Below, piece by piece: positions 16,812 to 25,920 of a stretch of 43,209 nucleotides of DNA. A model generated the notes under the pieces. It was not told the origin of the DNA. It worked only from the letters and a program-made list of their open reading frames with translations, and did not search any database. The position numbers and the translations under genes were made by a program. Source of the DNA: Methylobacterium sp. Leaf91 (GTDB lineage: Bacteria; Pseudomonadota; Alphaproteobacteria; Rhizobiales; Beijerinckiaceae); contig NZ_LMMP01000005.1 in NCBI RefSeq assembly GCF_001422815.1, positions 154,158 through 197,366 of the forward strand, written 5' to 3'. Numbering within the stretch: position 1 is the stretch's first letter; every line of letters starts with the position of its first letter.

Positions 16812-16937
16812 GTGCTCGACCTCATCCTCTACATCAGCGCCTCGGTCTGTGCCGTCGGATGCCTGGGACTCTGGGCGCTGCGCGAGCCCCCGGTCTCCTA
16901 TCCGCGGGTGGAATGGGACGAGGACGCACGCGGCTGA
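16812..16937 (+). CDS. Tiny 41-residue single-helix membrane protein
   Basis: GTG start with AGGA nine bases upstream (16799-16802). The product begins with a helix, VLDLILYISASVCAVGCLGL, followed by WALREPPVSYPRVEWDEDARG. The helix-then-acidic-tail pattern and the ribosome site support a real small protein. An in-frame ATG at 16776 would give 53 residues but with poor spacing to its GGGAG. No family is recognised. It lies between the acid phosphatase and the LOV kinase, on the same strand as both. Confidence 0.5.
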   Translation: MLDLILYISASVCAVGCLGLWALREPPVSYPRVEWDEDARG

Positions 16938-17076
16938 ATACCGCCGCCGTCCCCGCGCTCGCGCCACGGGGCAGGGCGATCGAGGGATGCGCGACAGTCT
17001 CCCCAACCTGAGTTAGGGAGCCGACCGCGCGTTCGCCCGTTGGGGTCCTCGAAGCCCGAGTGAATGCGGCGGCCGG

Positions 17077-19497
17077 ATGGGAACGGGCAGTATGGAGGAC
17101 GACATCGATCGGCTGCGGCGGCGCGAGGCCGAACTCGAGGCCGAGATCGCGCGGCTGAAAGCGGAGATCGCGTCCGGCATCCATTCCCCGGACAGCGGCC
17201 AGAAAACCTCGGCGGCGGGGCCGGAACTGCTGTTCACGGCGGCGGAGAAGACCCGCATGCCGCAGATCATCACCGACCCGAACCAGCCCGACAATCCCAT
17301 CGTCTTCGCCAACCGCGCCTTCCAGGACCTGTGCGGCTATTCGGCCGAGGAACTCGTCGGGCACAATTGCCGGTTCCTGCAGGGGCCGGGAACCGACCCG
17401 GCCGACGTGGCGCGCCTGCGCGACGCCATCGCGGCGCGACGCGACGTGGTGGTCGAGATCATCAACTATCACCGCGACGGAACGCCGTTCCGCAACGAGC
17501 TCTATGTCAGCCCCGTCTTCGACCGGGACGGGCGCCTGCGCTACTTCTTCGGCAGCCAGCTCGACGTCACCCGCTTTCGCACCGAGGAGGGCAAGCTCGC
17601 CGAGAGCGAGTCCCGCTACCGGACGCTGTTCGACGCCATCGATGCCGGGTTCTGCATCGTCGAAATGCGGTTCGACGCCACGGGTCGCGCCATCGATTAC
17701 CGCTTCATCGAGGTCAATCCCGCCTTCGAACGGCAGGCCGGCCTCGGCGACGTCGAGGGCCGCTGGGTCAGCGAAGTCATTCCCGGCATCGAACCCCGCT
17801 GGCTCGAAACCTATGGCGAGGTCGCGCTGAGCGGCAATCCCGTGCGGTTCGAGAGCGGGGCGGTGACGCTGGGCCGCTGGTTCGACGTACACGCCCTGCG
17901 CATCGGGGAGCCGGTCCAGCGGCGCGTCGCCATCCTGTTCAACGACATCACCGACCGGCGCGAGGCCGAGACCGTGCTGAGGACGACGGCGCGCGAGCGG
18001 ACCACGGAGCGCGACCTCGTCTGGCGCGCGAGCCGCGACCTCCTCGTGATCTGCGGCTTCGATGGAATTTACCGGTCGGTCAATCCGGCCTGGAGCGAGA
18101 TGCTGGGCTGGCCCGCCGATTCCCTGGTCGGCGCGCGGTTCGACGCCTTCGTGCATCCCGACGACCGCAAGGCGGCCGAGCAGGCCATGGACCGGTTGCG
18201 CAGCGGCGCCATCCTCGACAACCTCGACATCCGGCAGCTGGCGGCGGATGGCAACGAGCGTTGGGTCTCCTGGAACGCGATTCCGCAGGGTGACCATTTC
18301 TACGCCGCTGGCCGCGACGTGACCGAGCGCAAGGCCCTGGAGGAGCAGCTCCGCCAATCGCAGAAGCTCGAAGCCGTGGGCCAGCTCACCGGCGGTGTCG
18401 CCCACGACTTCAACAACCTGTTGACCGTGATCCGGTCCTCCACCGACCTCCTGCGCCGGCCCGACCTGCCGGAGGAGCGCCGGCGGCGCTATGTCGACGC
18501 CATCTCAGATACGGTGACGCGCGCGGCCAAGCTCACCGGCCAGCTCCTGGCCTTCGCCCGTCGGCAATCCCTGACGCCCGAGGTTTTCGACGTCGCCAAG
18601 GGCGTGGCCTCCGTGGCCGACATGGTCGGTACCCTCACGGGCGCGCGCATCCAGGTCGTGACCCAGATCGAGACCGGCCGGGACGATGCGGGACAGCCGC
18701 TGGCCTGCCTCATCGACGCCGATCCGAGCCAGTTCGACACGGCGCTCGTCAACATGGTCGTCAACGCCCGTGACGCCATGGACGGCGAGGGCCGGCTGAC
18801 CATCCGGGTCCGCCGCGCCACGACCATTCCGGCCGTGCGGGCGCATCCCCGCATCCGGGGCGATTTCGTCGCCGTCTCCGTCGCCGATACCGGCTCGGGC
18901 ATCGCGCCCGAGATGCTGGACCGGATCTTCGAGCCGTTCTTCACCACCAAGGGCGTGGGGCAGGGCACCGGCCTCGGCCTGTCTCAGGTCTTCGGTTTCG
19001 CCAAGCAATCGGGCGGCGAGGTCGTGGTGGAAAGCCGCCTCGGCCAGGGCACGACCTTCACCCTCTATCTGCCGCGCGCGGCGGGCGAGGCCGTGGCGGC
19101 CGAGCCGGTGCGCGAGCCGCCGCCCCTGGCCGAGCGGCACGGCACCCGCGTGCTCGTGGTGGAGGACAACGCGGAAGTCGGCGCCTTCGCGACCCAGGCC
19201 CTGCAGGAACTCGGCTACGTCACGCATTGGGTGACGGATGCGCAGCGGGCCCTCGACGCCCTGGCGCGCGACTCCGCCGGTTTCGAGGTGGTTTTCTCCG
19301 ACGTGGTCATGCCGGGCATGAACGGCATCGATCTCGGCCACGCGATCCGCCGCAAATGGCCGGATCTGCCGATCGTGCTCACCTCGGGCTACAGCCACGT
19401 CCTCGCCGAGGAGGGCAGCCATGGGTTCGAGCTCCTGCGCAAACCCTATTCGGTGGCCGACCTGTCGCGCATCCTGCGCCTCGCCGTCTCGCGCTGA
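17077..19497 (+). CDS. LOV-domain hybrid histidine kinase (blue-light sensor kinase)
   Basis: An 806-residue soluble sensor kinase. After a short coiled coil (about 7-32) comes a LOV domain with the exact GHNCRFLQ signature. Cys98 (bases 17368-17370) is the residue that forms the flavin adduct in this family. Two further PAS domains follow (about 185-295 and 320-425). Next are a HisKA domain with His443 in [13 protein letters not shown], a HATPase_c domain ([33 protein letters not shown]) and a C-terminal receiver domain with phospho-acceptor Asp742 in [11 protein letters not shown]. Blue light should switch autophosphorylation and transfer to the attached receiver. The ATG at 17092 is an alternative start. 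No output regulator is adjacent, so the downstream target is unknown. Confidence 0.95.
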   Translation: MGTGSMEDDIDRLRRREAELEAEIARLKAEIASGIHSPDSGQKTSAAGPELLFTAAEKTRMPQIITDPNQPDNPIVFANRAFQDLCGYSAEELVGHNCRFLQGPGTDPADVARLRDAIAARRDVVVEIINYHRDGTPFRNELYVSPVFDRDGRLRYFFGSQLDVTRFRTEEGKLAESESRYRTLFDAIDAGFCIVEMRFDATGRAIDYRFIEVNPAFERQAGLGDVEGRWVSEVIPGIEPRWLETYGEVALSGNPVRFESGAVTLGRWFDVHALRIGEPVQRRVAILFNDITDRREAETVLRTTARERTTERDLVWRASRDLLVICGFDGIYRSVNPAWSEMLGWPADSLVGARFDAFVHPDDRKAAEQAMDRLRSGAILDNLDIRQLAADGNERWVSWNAIPQGDHFYAAGRDVTERKALEEQLRQSQKLEAVGQLTGGVAHDFNNLLTVIRSSTDLLRRPDLPEERRRRYVDAISDTVTRAAKLTGQLLAFARRQSLTPEVFDVAKGVASVADMVGTLTGARIQVVTQIETGRDDAGQPLACLIDADPSQFDTALVNMVVNARDAMDGEGRLTIRVRRATTIPAVRAHPRIRGDFVAVSVADTGSGIAPEMLDRIFEPFFTTKGVGQGTGLGLSQVFGFAKQSGGEVVVESRLGQGTTFTLYLPRAAGEAVAAEPVREPPPLAERHGTRVLVVEDNAEVGAFATQALQELGYVTHWVTDAQRALDALARDSAGFEVVFSDVVMPGMNGIDLGHAIRRKWPDLPIVLTSGYSHVLAEEGSHGFELLRKPYSVADLSRILRLAVSR

Positions 19498-19718
19498 GGC
19501 CGGGGACGGACGGGCGCGACCGGCCGACGCGGAAACATTCGCTGCAACGCAACGTTCCTTTCTCATCACAGCCGGCGCGCGGCCGACATGGCGCTCTGCC
19601 GGGCCTTTTGCCGTCGCGTAGCCTGCCGGCTTTGCCCGACATCGCGGGCGCCTCGGCTCGGCCTGTCCTTCCACGCCGGCCAAGGCCGCACGACACGCAT
19701 AACCGCACGGACATCCGC

Positions 19719-20876
19719 ATGAGCATCGCCTCCGCCCTCGGCCTGACATCCTCGAAAAAGGTCCGCTACGCCTTCGTCGCCCTCGGAGACATCACGCAGG
19801 AAGCCATGCTGCCCGGCGTGAAGCACACCGGCAATTCGGAGGTCGTCGCCTTCGTCACCGGCGACCCGGAGAAGGCGCGCGGCGTCGGCGCGCAATACGG
19901 CGTGACCGAATCCTATGGCTACGAGCAGTTCGACACGCTGCTGGCCTCGGGCACGATCGACGCGATCTATCTCGCCACGCCGAACTGGCGTCATGCGGAG
20001 TTCGCGGTGCCGGCGCTCAAGGCCGGCATCCATGTCCTCGTCGAGAAGCCGCTGGAAATCTCGGCGGAGAAGTCGAGAGAGATCATCGCGGCGCAGACAG
20101 CCTCCGGCGCCAAGCTCATGGTGGCCTACCGGCTGCATTTCGAGCCCTGCACCCTGGCGACCATCGACCTGATCCGCTCCGGCCAGCTCGGTGACCTCCT
20201 GACCTTCTCCTCGACCTTCACCCAGATGGTCTCGCCCGAGAACCACCGGGCGACGAGCGGCATCGAAGCGGGCCCGATCTTCGACATGGGTCCGTATCCG
20301 ATCAACGCCGCCCGCTACATCTTCGGCGACGAGCCGACGGAGGTGGTGTCGGCCGTGGGCATTCGTCACCCCGAAGCCGGCCTCGGCGATTTCGACGATA
20401 CCGTCGCGGTGACGCTCCGTTTCCCGCAGAACCGCATCGCGCAGTTCGTGCTGTCTTATTACGGCAATACCCTCGACAGCTATTCGGTCGTCGGCACCAA
20501 GGGCAGCGTCGAGGTCAACCCGGCCTACATGTACGGCAAGCCCCTGGAGCACACCGTCACCATCGGCGAGGACAAGAGCCACGCCAGCTTCAAGAACACC
20601 GATCATTTCGGCGGCGAGCTGAAGTACTTTTCGGATTGCATCCTCGACGACCGCGAGCCCGAGCCCGATGGCGAGGAAGGCCTCGCCGATCTCCGCGTGA
20701 TCGAAGGCATCGTCCGCGCCCTGCAGACCGGCACGTCTCAGACCCTCGAACCCTTCACCCGCGCCAAGCGCATCGACCCGAAGAGCCAGGAGCAAACGCT
20801 CTCGGCACAGAAATCGCCGGAGCTCGTCAACACGTCGAATCCCGGAAAGGGCAAGGACAAGGTACCGTTGAACTAG
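19719..20876 (+). CDS. Gfo/Idh/MocA-family sugar oxidoreductase
   Basis: A 385-residue NAD(P)-dependent dehydrogenase. The Rossmann N-terminus reads VRYAFVALGDITQEAMLP, where Ala replaces the first Gly of the usual GLG turn. The family EKP motif is in HVLVEKPLEIS, followed by MVAYRLHFEP and the C-terminal substrate domain (GPIFDMGPYPINAARYIFGDEP). The closest group in character is the glucose-fructose oxidoreductase-like set. The start was set at ATG 19719 because upstream sequence in the same open frame has unrelated composition and overlaps the kinase gene. The C-terminal 40 residues are polar and low-complexity (KSQEQTLSAQKSPELV...). It is the first gene of a probable operon with the GH15 and MFS genes. 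Confidence 0.93.
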   Translation: MSIASALGLTSSKKVRYAFVALGDITQEAMLPGVKHTGNSEVVAFVTGDPEKARGVGAQYGVTESYGYEQFDTLLASGTIDAIYLATPNWRHAEFAVPALKAGIHVLVEKPLEISAEKSREIIAAQTASGAKLMVAYRLHFEPCTLATIDLIRSGQLGDLLTFSSTFTQMVSPENHRATSGIEAGPIFDMGPYPINAARYIFGDEPTEVVSAVGIRHPEAGLGDFDDTVAVTLRFPQNRIAQFVLSYYGNTLDSYSVVGTKGSVEVNPAYMYGKPLEHTVTIGEDKSHASFKNTDHFGGELKYFSDCILDDREPEPDGEEGLADLRVIEGIVRALQTGTSQTLEPFTRAKRIDPKSQEQTLSAQKSPELVNTSNPGKGKDKVPLN

Positions 20877-20924
20877 CCCGGCCGTTTCCAGACCGCCCCC
20901 GTCCCTCGCTCCACAAGTCCCGTA

Positions 20925-22811
20925 ATGAATGACCGAGCCCAGGCGGGCACCGACCTCACCGTCGATGCACGGTGCAACTCCCGCGAGGCGTCATCCTCGC
21001 GGGACGGACCCGTTCGCATCGATCCCGAGGGCACGGAATATCCGATCCAGGATTACGCCCCGCTCGGCGATGGCCGCTCCGTCGTCCTCGTCGGCCCGGA
21101 CGGCGCGGTGGCGTGGTGGTGCGTCCCCGAGATGGATTCGCCGCCCCTGTTCGACCGGCTTCTCGAGCCGGAGAACGGCGGCTATTTCCAAGTTCGGCCC
21201 GATGGCCCGTTCACGATGGAGCGGCGCTACCGCACCGACAGCAACGTGCTGGAGACGATCTTCACCACCGCGACCGGCACCGCACGCGTGACCGAATCCC
21301 TCAATAGCAGCCGTGCCGGCCGCCTGCCCTGGTGCGAACTCGCGCGCCGGCTCGAAGGCGTTTCCGGCACGGTGACGTTCCGGATCCGCGCCGTCTTCGG
21401 CACGCGCGGCGACACCCTCTCGCCCTGGCTCCAGCCGACGCCCAATGGCTGCGTCTTCCATGTCGGCCCGGTGCTCGGGGTGATCCGCTTCAGCGACAAC
21501 GTCCATGTCATCGAGGAGGAGGACCGCACCATCGCCGCCACGGTGACGGTGGAGGAGGGAGAGCGCGCGGTCGTGGCGCTTCTCGCCGGTGAGGACGAGC
21601 CGCTCGGCATCCCCACCATCGCGGAAATCGACGGACGCATCGATATCAGCGACGATGCCTGGCGGCTTTGGGCAGAGGGGCTGGGCTATGACGGCCCGCA
21701 CCGCTCCGAAGTACGGCGCAGCGGCCTCGCCCTGAAGCTGCTGCTCTACTCGCCGAGCGGCGCCATCGCGGCCGCCGCCACCTCGTCCCTGCCCGAACGG
21801 ATCGGCGGCCCGAAGAATTACGATTACCGCTACGCCTGGATCCGCGATGCCGGCTACACCGTCAACGCCTTCCTGCGGATCGGCGCGATGCCGGAGGCGA
21901 AGGCCGCCTTCTCCTGGCTGATCGCGCGCCTGCACGAGCACGGGGCGCAGGTCTTCTACACCCTGCGCGGCGGCAAGGTGCCGGAGGAGACCTCCCTCGA
22001 CCTCGCCGGCTATCGCGGTTCGCGCCCGGTCCGGGTCGGCAACGCGGCGGCGCACCAGCACCAGCACGGGATCTACGGCGACATCTTCGAGACCGCGACC
22101 CTGTTCGTCGCCGACGGCAACATCCTCGACCAGAAGAGCGCGACGGTCCTGGCGGATCTCGCCGACGAATGCGCCGACCGCTGGCGCCAGAAGGATGCCG
22201 GGATCTGGGAATTGGAGGTCCCGCAGCATTACACGATGTCGAAGATCAGTGCCTGGCAGGCGCTCGCCCGCGCCGTCGAACTGGCGGAGGCCGGCCATAT
22301 CGCGGCCACCTGCGTGCCGCGCTGGTCGCGCGAGCGCGACCGGATCCAGGCCTGGATCGAGGAGCATTGCTGGTCTGAGGCGCGCCAAGCCTATACGTTC
22401 TATCCCGGTACCGACCGACTCGACGCCTCCCTGATCCTGGCGGTCCGTTTCGGGTTCGACGGGCGCGAGCGCCTGTCCTCCACCCTCGACGCGATCTGCG
22501 GGGAACTCGGGCGCGGCCCGCTTCTCTATCGTTATTCGGGAGCCGAGAGGGAGGAGGGCGCCTTCATCGCCTGCTCGTTCTGGCTCGTGGAGGCCCTGGC
22601 CGAACTCGGCCGGCAGGACGAGGCCGAGGCGATCTTCGCCGGCACGCTGCGCGCCGCCGCCAGGGGCGTCGGCGTGATGAGCGAGATGGTCGATCCGGAG
22701 ACCGGCGACCATCTCGGCAACACACCGCAGGGCCTGAGCCATCTCGCCCTGCTTCACGCGGCCTGCACCTTGCGCGGCGACCGCGAACGAGACCTGAAAG
22801 CGGCACGATGA
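20925..22811 (+). CDS. GH15-family glycoside hydrolase (glucoamylase/trehalase-like)
   Basis: A 628-residue cytoplasmic (alpha/alpha)6-barrel enzyme without a signal peptide. It has the bacterial GH15 layout: an N-terminal beta domain starting YPIQDYAPLGDGRSVVLVGPDGAVAWWC, then the catalytic domain with GGPKNYDYRYAWIRDAGYT, then EREEGAFIACSFWLVEALAELGR carrying the second carboxylate region. GH15 enzymes are inverting and act on alpha-glucans, isomaltose-type sugars or trehalose; the sequence does not fix the substrate. It lies 48 bp after the oxidoreductase gene and overlaps the MFS gene by ATGA (22808-22811), implying coupled translation. A product sugar oxidised by the upstream enzyme or exported by the downstream one is a reasonable inference. 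Confidence 0.93.
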   Translation: MNDRAQAGTDLTVDARCNSREASSSRDGPVRIDPEGTEYPIQDYAPLGDGRSVVLVGPDGAVAWWCVPEMDSPPLFDRLLEPENGGYFQVRPDGPFTMERRYRTDSNVLETIFTTATGTARVTESLNSSRAGRLPWCELARRLEGVSGTVTFRIRAVFGTRGDTLSPWLQPTPNGCVFHVGPVLGVIRFSDNVHVIEEEDRTIAATVTVEEGERAVVALLAGEDEPLGIPTIAEIDGRIDISDDAWRLWAEGLGYDGPHRSEVRRSGLALKLLLYSPSGAIAAAATSSLPERIGGPKNYDYRYAWIRDAGYTVNAFLRIGAMPEAKAAFSWLIARLHEHGAQVFYTLRGGKVPEETSLDLAGYRGSRPVRVGNAAAHQHQHGIYGDIFETATLFVADGNILDQKSATVLADLADECADRWRQKDAGIWELEVPQHYTMSKISAWQALARAVELAEAGHIAATCVPRWSRERDRIQAWIEEHCWSEARQAYTFYPGTDRLDASLILAVRFGFDGRERLSSTLDAICGELGRGPLLYRYSGAEREEGAFIACSFWLVEALAELGRQDEAEAIFAGTLRAAARGVGVMSEMVDPETGDHLGNTPQGLSHLALLHAACTLRGDRERDLKAAR

Positions 22812-24037
22812 CCGGCACCACCCTCGACACCCGCTCCGGCGCTCTCAGCCTTCCGGATGCAGCGCCCAGCCGGCATCCCGGCCTCGTCCTCACCGCCCTG
22901 GCGATGGGCGGCTTTGCCATCGGCACCACCGAATTCGCCACGATGAGCCTGCTTCCGTCCTTCGCGCCCGATCTCGGCATCGACGCGCCGACGGCCGGCC
23001 ACGTCATCAGCGCCTACGCGCTCGGCGTCGTCGTCGGCGCGCCGGTCATCGCGGTGCTCGCGGCGACGATGGCCCGCAGGACGCTCCTCGTCGGGCTGAT
23101 GGTGCTGTTCGCGCTGGGCAACGTCCTGTCGGCCCTGGCCCCGAACTATCACGGGATGCTGCTGTTCCGGTTCCTGGCGGGCCTACCGCACGGCGCCTAT
23201 TTCGGCGTGGCCGCCCTCGTCGCCGCCTCCCTCGTCCCCCGGGAGCGGCGGAGCCAGGCGGTCTCGCGGGTGATCCTCGGTCTCACCATCGCGACGGTGG
23301 CGGGCGTGCCCCTGGCCAACGTCGTCGGCCAGCTCGTCGGCTGGCGCTGGAGCTTCGGGCTCGTCGCCGTCCTGGCGTTGCTGACGGCGGTTTCGCTGCG
23401 GATCCTTGCGCCGCTCGGACGACCGGCTTCGGGTGCCAGTGCGCTACGCGAGCTCGGGGCCCTGCGGAGCGGTCAGGTCTGGCTCACCCTCGCCATCGGC
23501 GCCATCGGCTTCGGCGGCCTGTTCTCGGTCTATACCTACCTCGCCTCGACCTTGATCGAGGTCACCCGCGCGGGGCCCGCGGCGATCCCGCTGGTCCTCG
23601 CCGTGTTCGGTGTAGGCCTCACAATTGGCAACCTCGTCTGCGCCTGGGCCGCCGACCGCGCCCTGATGCCGGCGGCTGGGCTGACCCTGGTCTGGACGGC
23701 CGTGGCTCTGGCCCTCTACCCGTTCTCGGTGGGCAGCGTCTGGACCCTGGCGCCGGTGGTGTTCCTCATCGGGTGCGGCGGCGGCCTCGCCACCATCCTG
23801 CAGACGCGCCTGATGGATGTGGCCGAGGATGCGCAGACCTTGGCTGCCGCGCTCAACCACTCGGCCTTCAACTTCGCCAACGCGCTCGGTCCCTGGCTCG
23901 CCGGCCTCGCCCTCACCGCCGGGTTCGGCCTGCCCTCCACGGGGTGGGTCGGCGTCGCCCTGGCTCTGGGCGGGTTGGCGCTCTGGGCCATCTCCGCGAC
24001 GTCGATGCGCCGGACGGCTCGACCGCCGGCAACTTAG
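22808..24037 (+). CDS. MFS exporter, AraJ/SotB-like
   Basis: A 409-residue 12-helix transporter. The first helix carries MGGFAIGTTEFATMSLLP, the pattern of the drug:H+ antiporter-1 subgroup that includes AraJ, SotB and NepI. It continues with ISAYALGVVVGAPVIAVL and the motif-C-like FRFLAGLPHGAYFGVAAL region. Members export sugars (arabinose, IPTG), purine ribonucleosides or drugs. Its start overlaps the GH15 stop by four bases, so it is surely co-expressed with it, which favours a sugar or glycoside substrate. No ligand can be assigned from sequence. Confidence 0.9.
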   Translation: MTGTTLDTRSGALSLPDAAPSRHPGLVLTALAMGGFAIGTTEFATMSLLPSFAPDLGIDAPTAGHVISAYALGVVVGAPVIAVLAATMARRTLLVGLMVLFALGNVLSALAPNYHGMLLFRFLAGLPHGAYFGVAALVAASLVPRERRSQAVSRVILGLTIATVAGVPLANVVGQLVGWRWSFGLVAVLALLTAVSLRILAPLGRPASGASALRELGALRSGQVWLTLAIGAIGFGGLFSVYTYLASTLIEVTRAGPAAIPLVLAVFGVGLTIGNLVCAWAADRALMPAAGLTLVWTAVALALYPFSVGSVWTLAPVVFLIGCGGGLATILQTRLMDVAEDAQTLAAALNHSAFNFANALGPWLAGLALTAGFGLPSTGWVGVALALGGLALWAISATSMRRTARPPAT

Positions 24038-24087
24038 CCCGAGGAACCGCGAGGCAGGAGGTCGAGCCGTTCACCGGGCGGGGCTGC

Positions 24088-24321
24088 TCAAGCGGTCAGC
24101 GGCTGGATATCGAGCTGCATGCCCCGTCCCCTGAGGACGCGGACGAGGCGGTCTTCGAGATCGTCGTCGAGCCCGTCCACCTGCATGTGGAGCTGGCTTC
24201 CCTTCGCCGTGCCCGTGACCCAGAGACGATAGACCAGGCCCTCCTCGCGCAACTGCGTCAGAAGCCGCTCCGATCCGATCCGGTTGGCTTCGTCGTTCAT
24301 CGCAATGAGGCTCGTGTCCAT
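24088..24321 (-). CDS. Conserved-looking 77-residue hypothetical protein
   Basis: A small soluble protein (MDTSLIAMNDEANRIGSERL...). It has a GGGAG ribosome site about ten bases before the ATG at 24321. The sequence has an N-terminal helix (NRIGSERLLTQLREEGL), a beta-like central part (VYRLWVTGTAKGSQLHMQVDGL) and an acidic/basic tail. No known domain is recognised. It converges on the MFS gene with a 50-bp gap. The ribosome site and balanced composition make it probably real. Confidence 0.6.
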   Translation of the reverse strand: MDTSLIAMNDEANRIGSERLLTQLREEGLVYRLWVTGTAKGSQLHMQVDGLDDDLEDRLVRVLRGRGMQLDIQPLTA

Positions 24322-24722
24322 TCAGATCTCCCGTTACCGACTAGGACAACGTTTCACGGCGATGTTTCGTCCTGATGTCCGGGGACCCTTTCCCGAACGA
24401 GGATAACGGTTGGGCAAATCGGCCCCTTCAATGGAGCCTAGCAATGGGCGGGCCGGGGCCGGGAGGCTCAGCCGCAGCATCTCGCGTTCTGTACGAGACG
24501 AGGTTCGGGCCGGGCCAAGCGTGACCTGTCCGAGTTCAGGCTCTGCAGGCTTGAGCGGACCGGCCGGAGACCCACTCGACGGGCCGACGATTGCCAATGC
24601 AGACCTATGGGTCGGGCGGATTCAGTATGAATCGTTCTTCATCATAATCGTTGACTGTCGTTTATCGCTCCTGGTCCAATAAACTCTTCAGACGGCTCCG
24701 ACGCGGCGCCTGGAGACATGAG
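24322..24722. other. Intergenic region, 401 bp
   Basis: It lies between two divergently read small genes. No gene is supported. An AT-richer patch at about 24625-24695 contains TTGACT (24651-24656), a good -35 match, but the downstream candidates (CAATAA at 24677) are badly spaced. It may hold the promoter of the secreted protein. Confidence 0.4.
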
Positions 24723-25010
24723 ATGAAGTTCGGATCCGTTATCCTGCTGGGCCTCTTCGCGGCGTCCCCGGCCGCCCAGGCCTGGGCGCAGAGCCCGCGC
24801 GACGTGCCGATCACCGACGATCTTCGCCGCGAGGAGCGCATCGAGCGCCGCCTCGACCGGACCATGCCGCCGCCGGTGGACCCCAACGTGTCGCCGGACA
24901 ATCCGGACGGCGTCGTCGGCTTCGACGGCCCCCCCGGCATGTTCGAGAACGGCGTCGAGAACGGCAGCCCGATCCCCTCCGGCTCCCCCGTGGACGACGA
25001 CGACGATTAG
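24723..25010 (+). CDS. Small secreted Pro/Asp-rich protein
   Basis: 95 residues from the ATG at 24723, which is preceded by GGAGA. A signal peptide (MKFGSVILLGLFAASPAAQAWA, cleavage near AWA-QS) is followed by a charged segment (DDLRREERIERRLDRTMPPP) and a low-complexity tail (PDNPDGVVGFDGPPGMF...) ending in five Asp. An upstream in-frame ATG (24651) would bury the signal sequence and is rejected. No domain is recognised. An acidic, possibly metal-binding or disordered periplasmic protein is all that can be said. The dispersed palindromic element (25013-25048) begins two bases after its stop codon. Confidence 0.7.
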   Translation: MKFGSVILLGLFAASPAAQAWAQSPRDVPITDDLRREERIERRLDRTMPPPVDPNVSPDNPDGVVGFDGPPGMFENGVENGSPIPSGSPVDDDDD

Positions 25011-25012
25011 GC

Positions 25013-25048
25013 GCCGAACCGGCATCCCCTTCGACGGAAAGCGCTCTA
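25013..25048 (+). repeat. Dispersed palindromic element, copy 2
   Basis: GCCGAACCGGCATCCCCTTC followed by GACGGAAAGCGCTCTA matches copies 1 (10336-10386) and 3 (27860-27905). It starts two bases after the stop of the small secreted protein. Unlike the other copies its TAGAGCGC end points away from that gene and ends no recognised frame. It lacks the outer GCGCTCTTT arm seen in copies 1 and 3, so it may be truncated. Confidence 0.7.
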
Positions 25049-25111
25049 GTTAGGGCCCGTGCCCGTCTCGTCCCACATGCGAAGCCGGCCCTCCCGCCCT
25101 CGGCCCGAGCT

Positions 25112-25180
25112 TTCCCGTTTGACGAGTGCTTCCCGTTTGACGAGCCTTCCCGTTTGACGAGCCTTCCCGTTTGATCAGCG
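25112..25180 (+). repeat. Four tandem copies of a 17-18 bp unit, the last containing a TTG start codon
   Basis: Units TTCCCGTTTGACGAGYSC run at 25112-25129 (18 bp), 25130-25146, 25147-25163 and 25164-25180 (last unit TTCCCGTTTGATCAGCG). The start codon TTG (25171) of the EEP hydrolase is in the last unit. Each earlier unit carries the same TTG. Reading from the second or third gives a six-codon frame whose TGA overlaps the next unit's TTG (TTGA). Confidence 0.85.
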
Positions 25181-25920
25181 TCCGCGCCCTGTCCTACAAC
25201 ATCCGTCATTGCCGCGGCATGGACGGGCGCGTGTCGCCGGACCGGGTGGCCGAGGTCATCGCTGCCAGCGGGGCCGATCTCGTCGCGCTCCAGGAGGTCG
25301 ATGTCGGGCGCGCCCGGACCGGCGGCCTCGACCAGGCCGAGACCATCGCCCGGCGTCTCGGCATGGATCGCCATTTCCATCCGGCCCTGCACCTGGCCGA
25401 TGAGCGCTACGGCGACGCCATCCTGACTCGCCTTCCGTCCCGGCTGGTCCGGTCGGGCATCCTGCCTGGCCTCGTGAACCGGCCCGGCCTGGAGCCGCGC
25501 GGCGCCCTGTGGGTGGAGGTGACGGCGAATGGCCGGACGCTGCAAGTCTTCAACACCCATCTGGGCCTGTCGGCGAAGGAGCGGATGGCCCAGGCGAAGG
25601 CGCTGCTCGGCCCCGACTGGACCGGATCGCCCGACTGCGTCTCCCCCTTCGTCCTGATGGGAGATTTCAACGCCATCCCGCAATCCGCCGCCTACCGGCG
25701 GCTTGCCGCGCATCTCGTCGATGCGAGGCGGATCGCCGGGCAGAAATCCGGCTCCGCGACCTTTCCGAGCCGCTGGCCGCTGCTGCGGATCGACCATGTC
25801 TTCGTCGGGCCGGAGGTGCGGGTGCGACGCATGGAAGTCGTGCGCACGCCTCTCGCCCGCCGCGCCTCGGACCACCTGCCCCTCCTCGTGGAGTTGGAGA
25901 TCGGTCCGGCCGCGGTCTGA
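25171..25920 (+). CDS. Endonuclease/exonuclease/phosphatase (EEP) family hydrolase
   Basis: A 249-residue metal-dependent phosphodiesterase or phosphatase with all EEP motifs: Asn10 in LSYNIRH, Glu42 in LQEVD, His130 in FNTHLG, GDFN at 164-167, RIDH at 206-209 and SDH at 233-235. The family ranges from DNA repair nucleases to phospholipid and inositol phosphatases. The short form without a signal peptide, near PLD and VTT genes, fits the lipid-associated group, but that is inference. The start must be TTG 25171: there is an in-frame stop at 25138 and the next ATG (25219) would remove the catalytic Asn. No Shine-Dalgarno sequence precedes it; only tandem repeats do. Confidence 0.9.
   Translation: MISVRALSYNIRHCRGMDGRVSPDRVAEVIAASGADLVALQEVDVGRARTGGLDQAETIARRLGMDRHFHPALHLADERYGDAILTRLPSRLVRSGILPGLVNRPGLEPRGALWVEVTANGRTLQVFNTHLGLSAKERMAQAKALLGPDWTGSPDCVSPFVLMGDFNAIPQSAAYRRLAAHLVDARRIAGQKSGSATFPSRWPLLRIDHVFVGPEVRVRRMEVVRTPLARRASDHLPLLVELEIGPAAV

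Noticed and set aside
19227..19718. N-terminal extension of the Gfo/Idh gene back into the kinase gene
   Set aside because: The family begins at the ATG at 19719; upstream residues are Arg/Pro-rich out-of-frame translation of the receiver domain and intergenic DNA.
25112..25180. CRISPR array
   Set aside because: Units are contiguous with no unique spacers and there are no cas genes.
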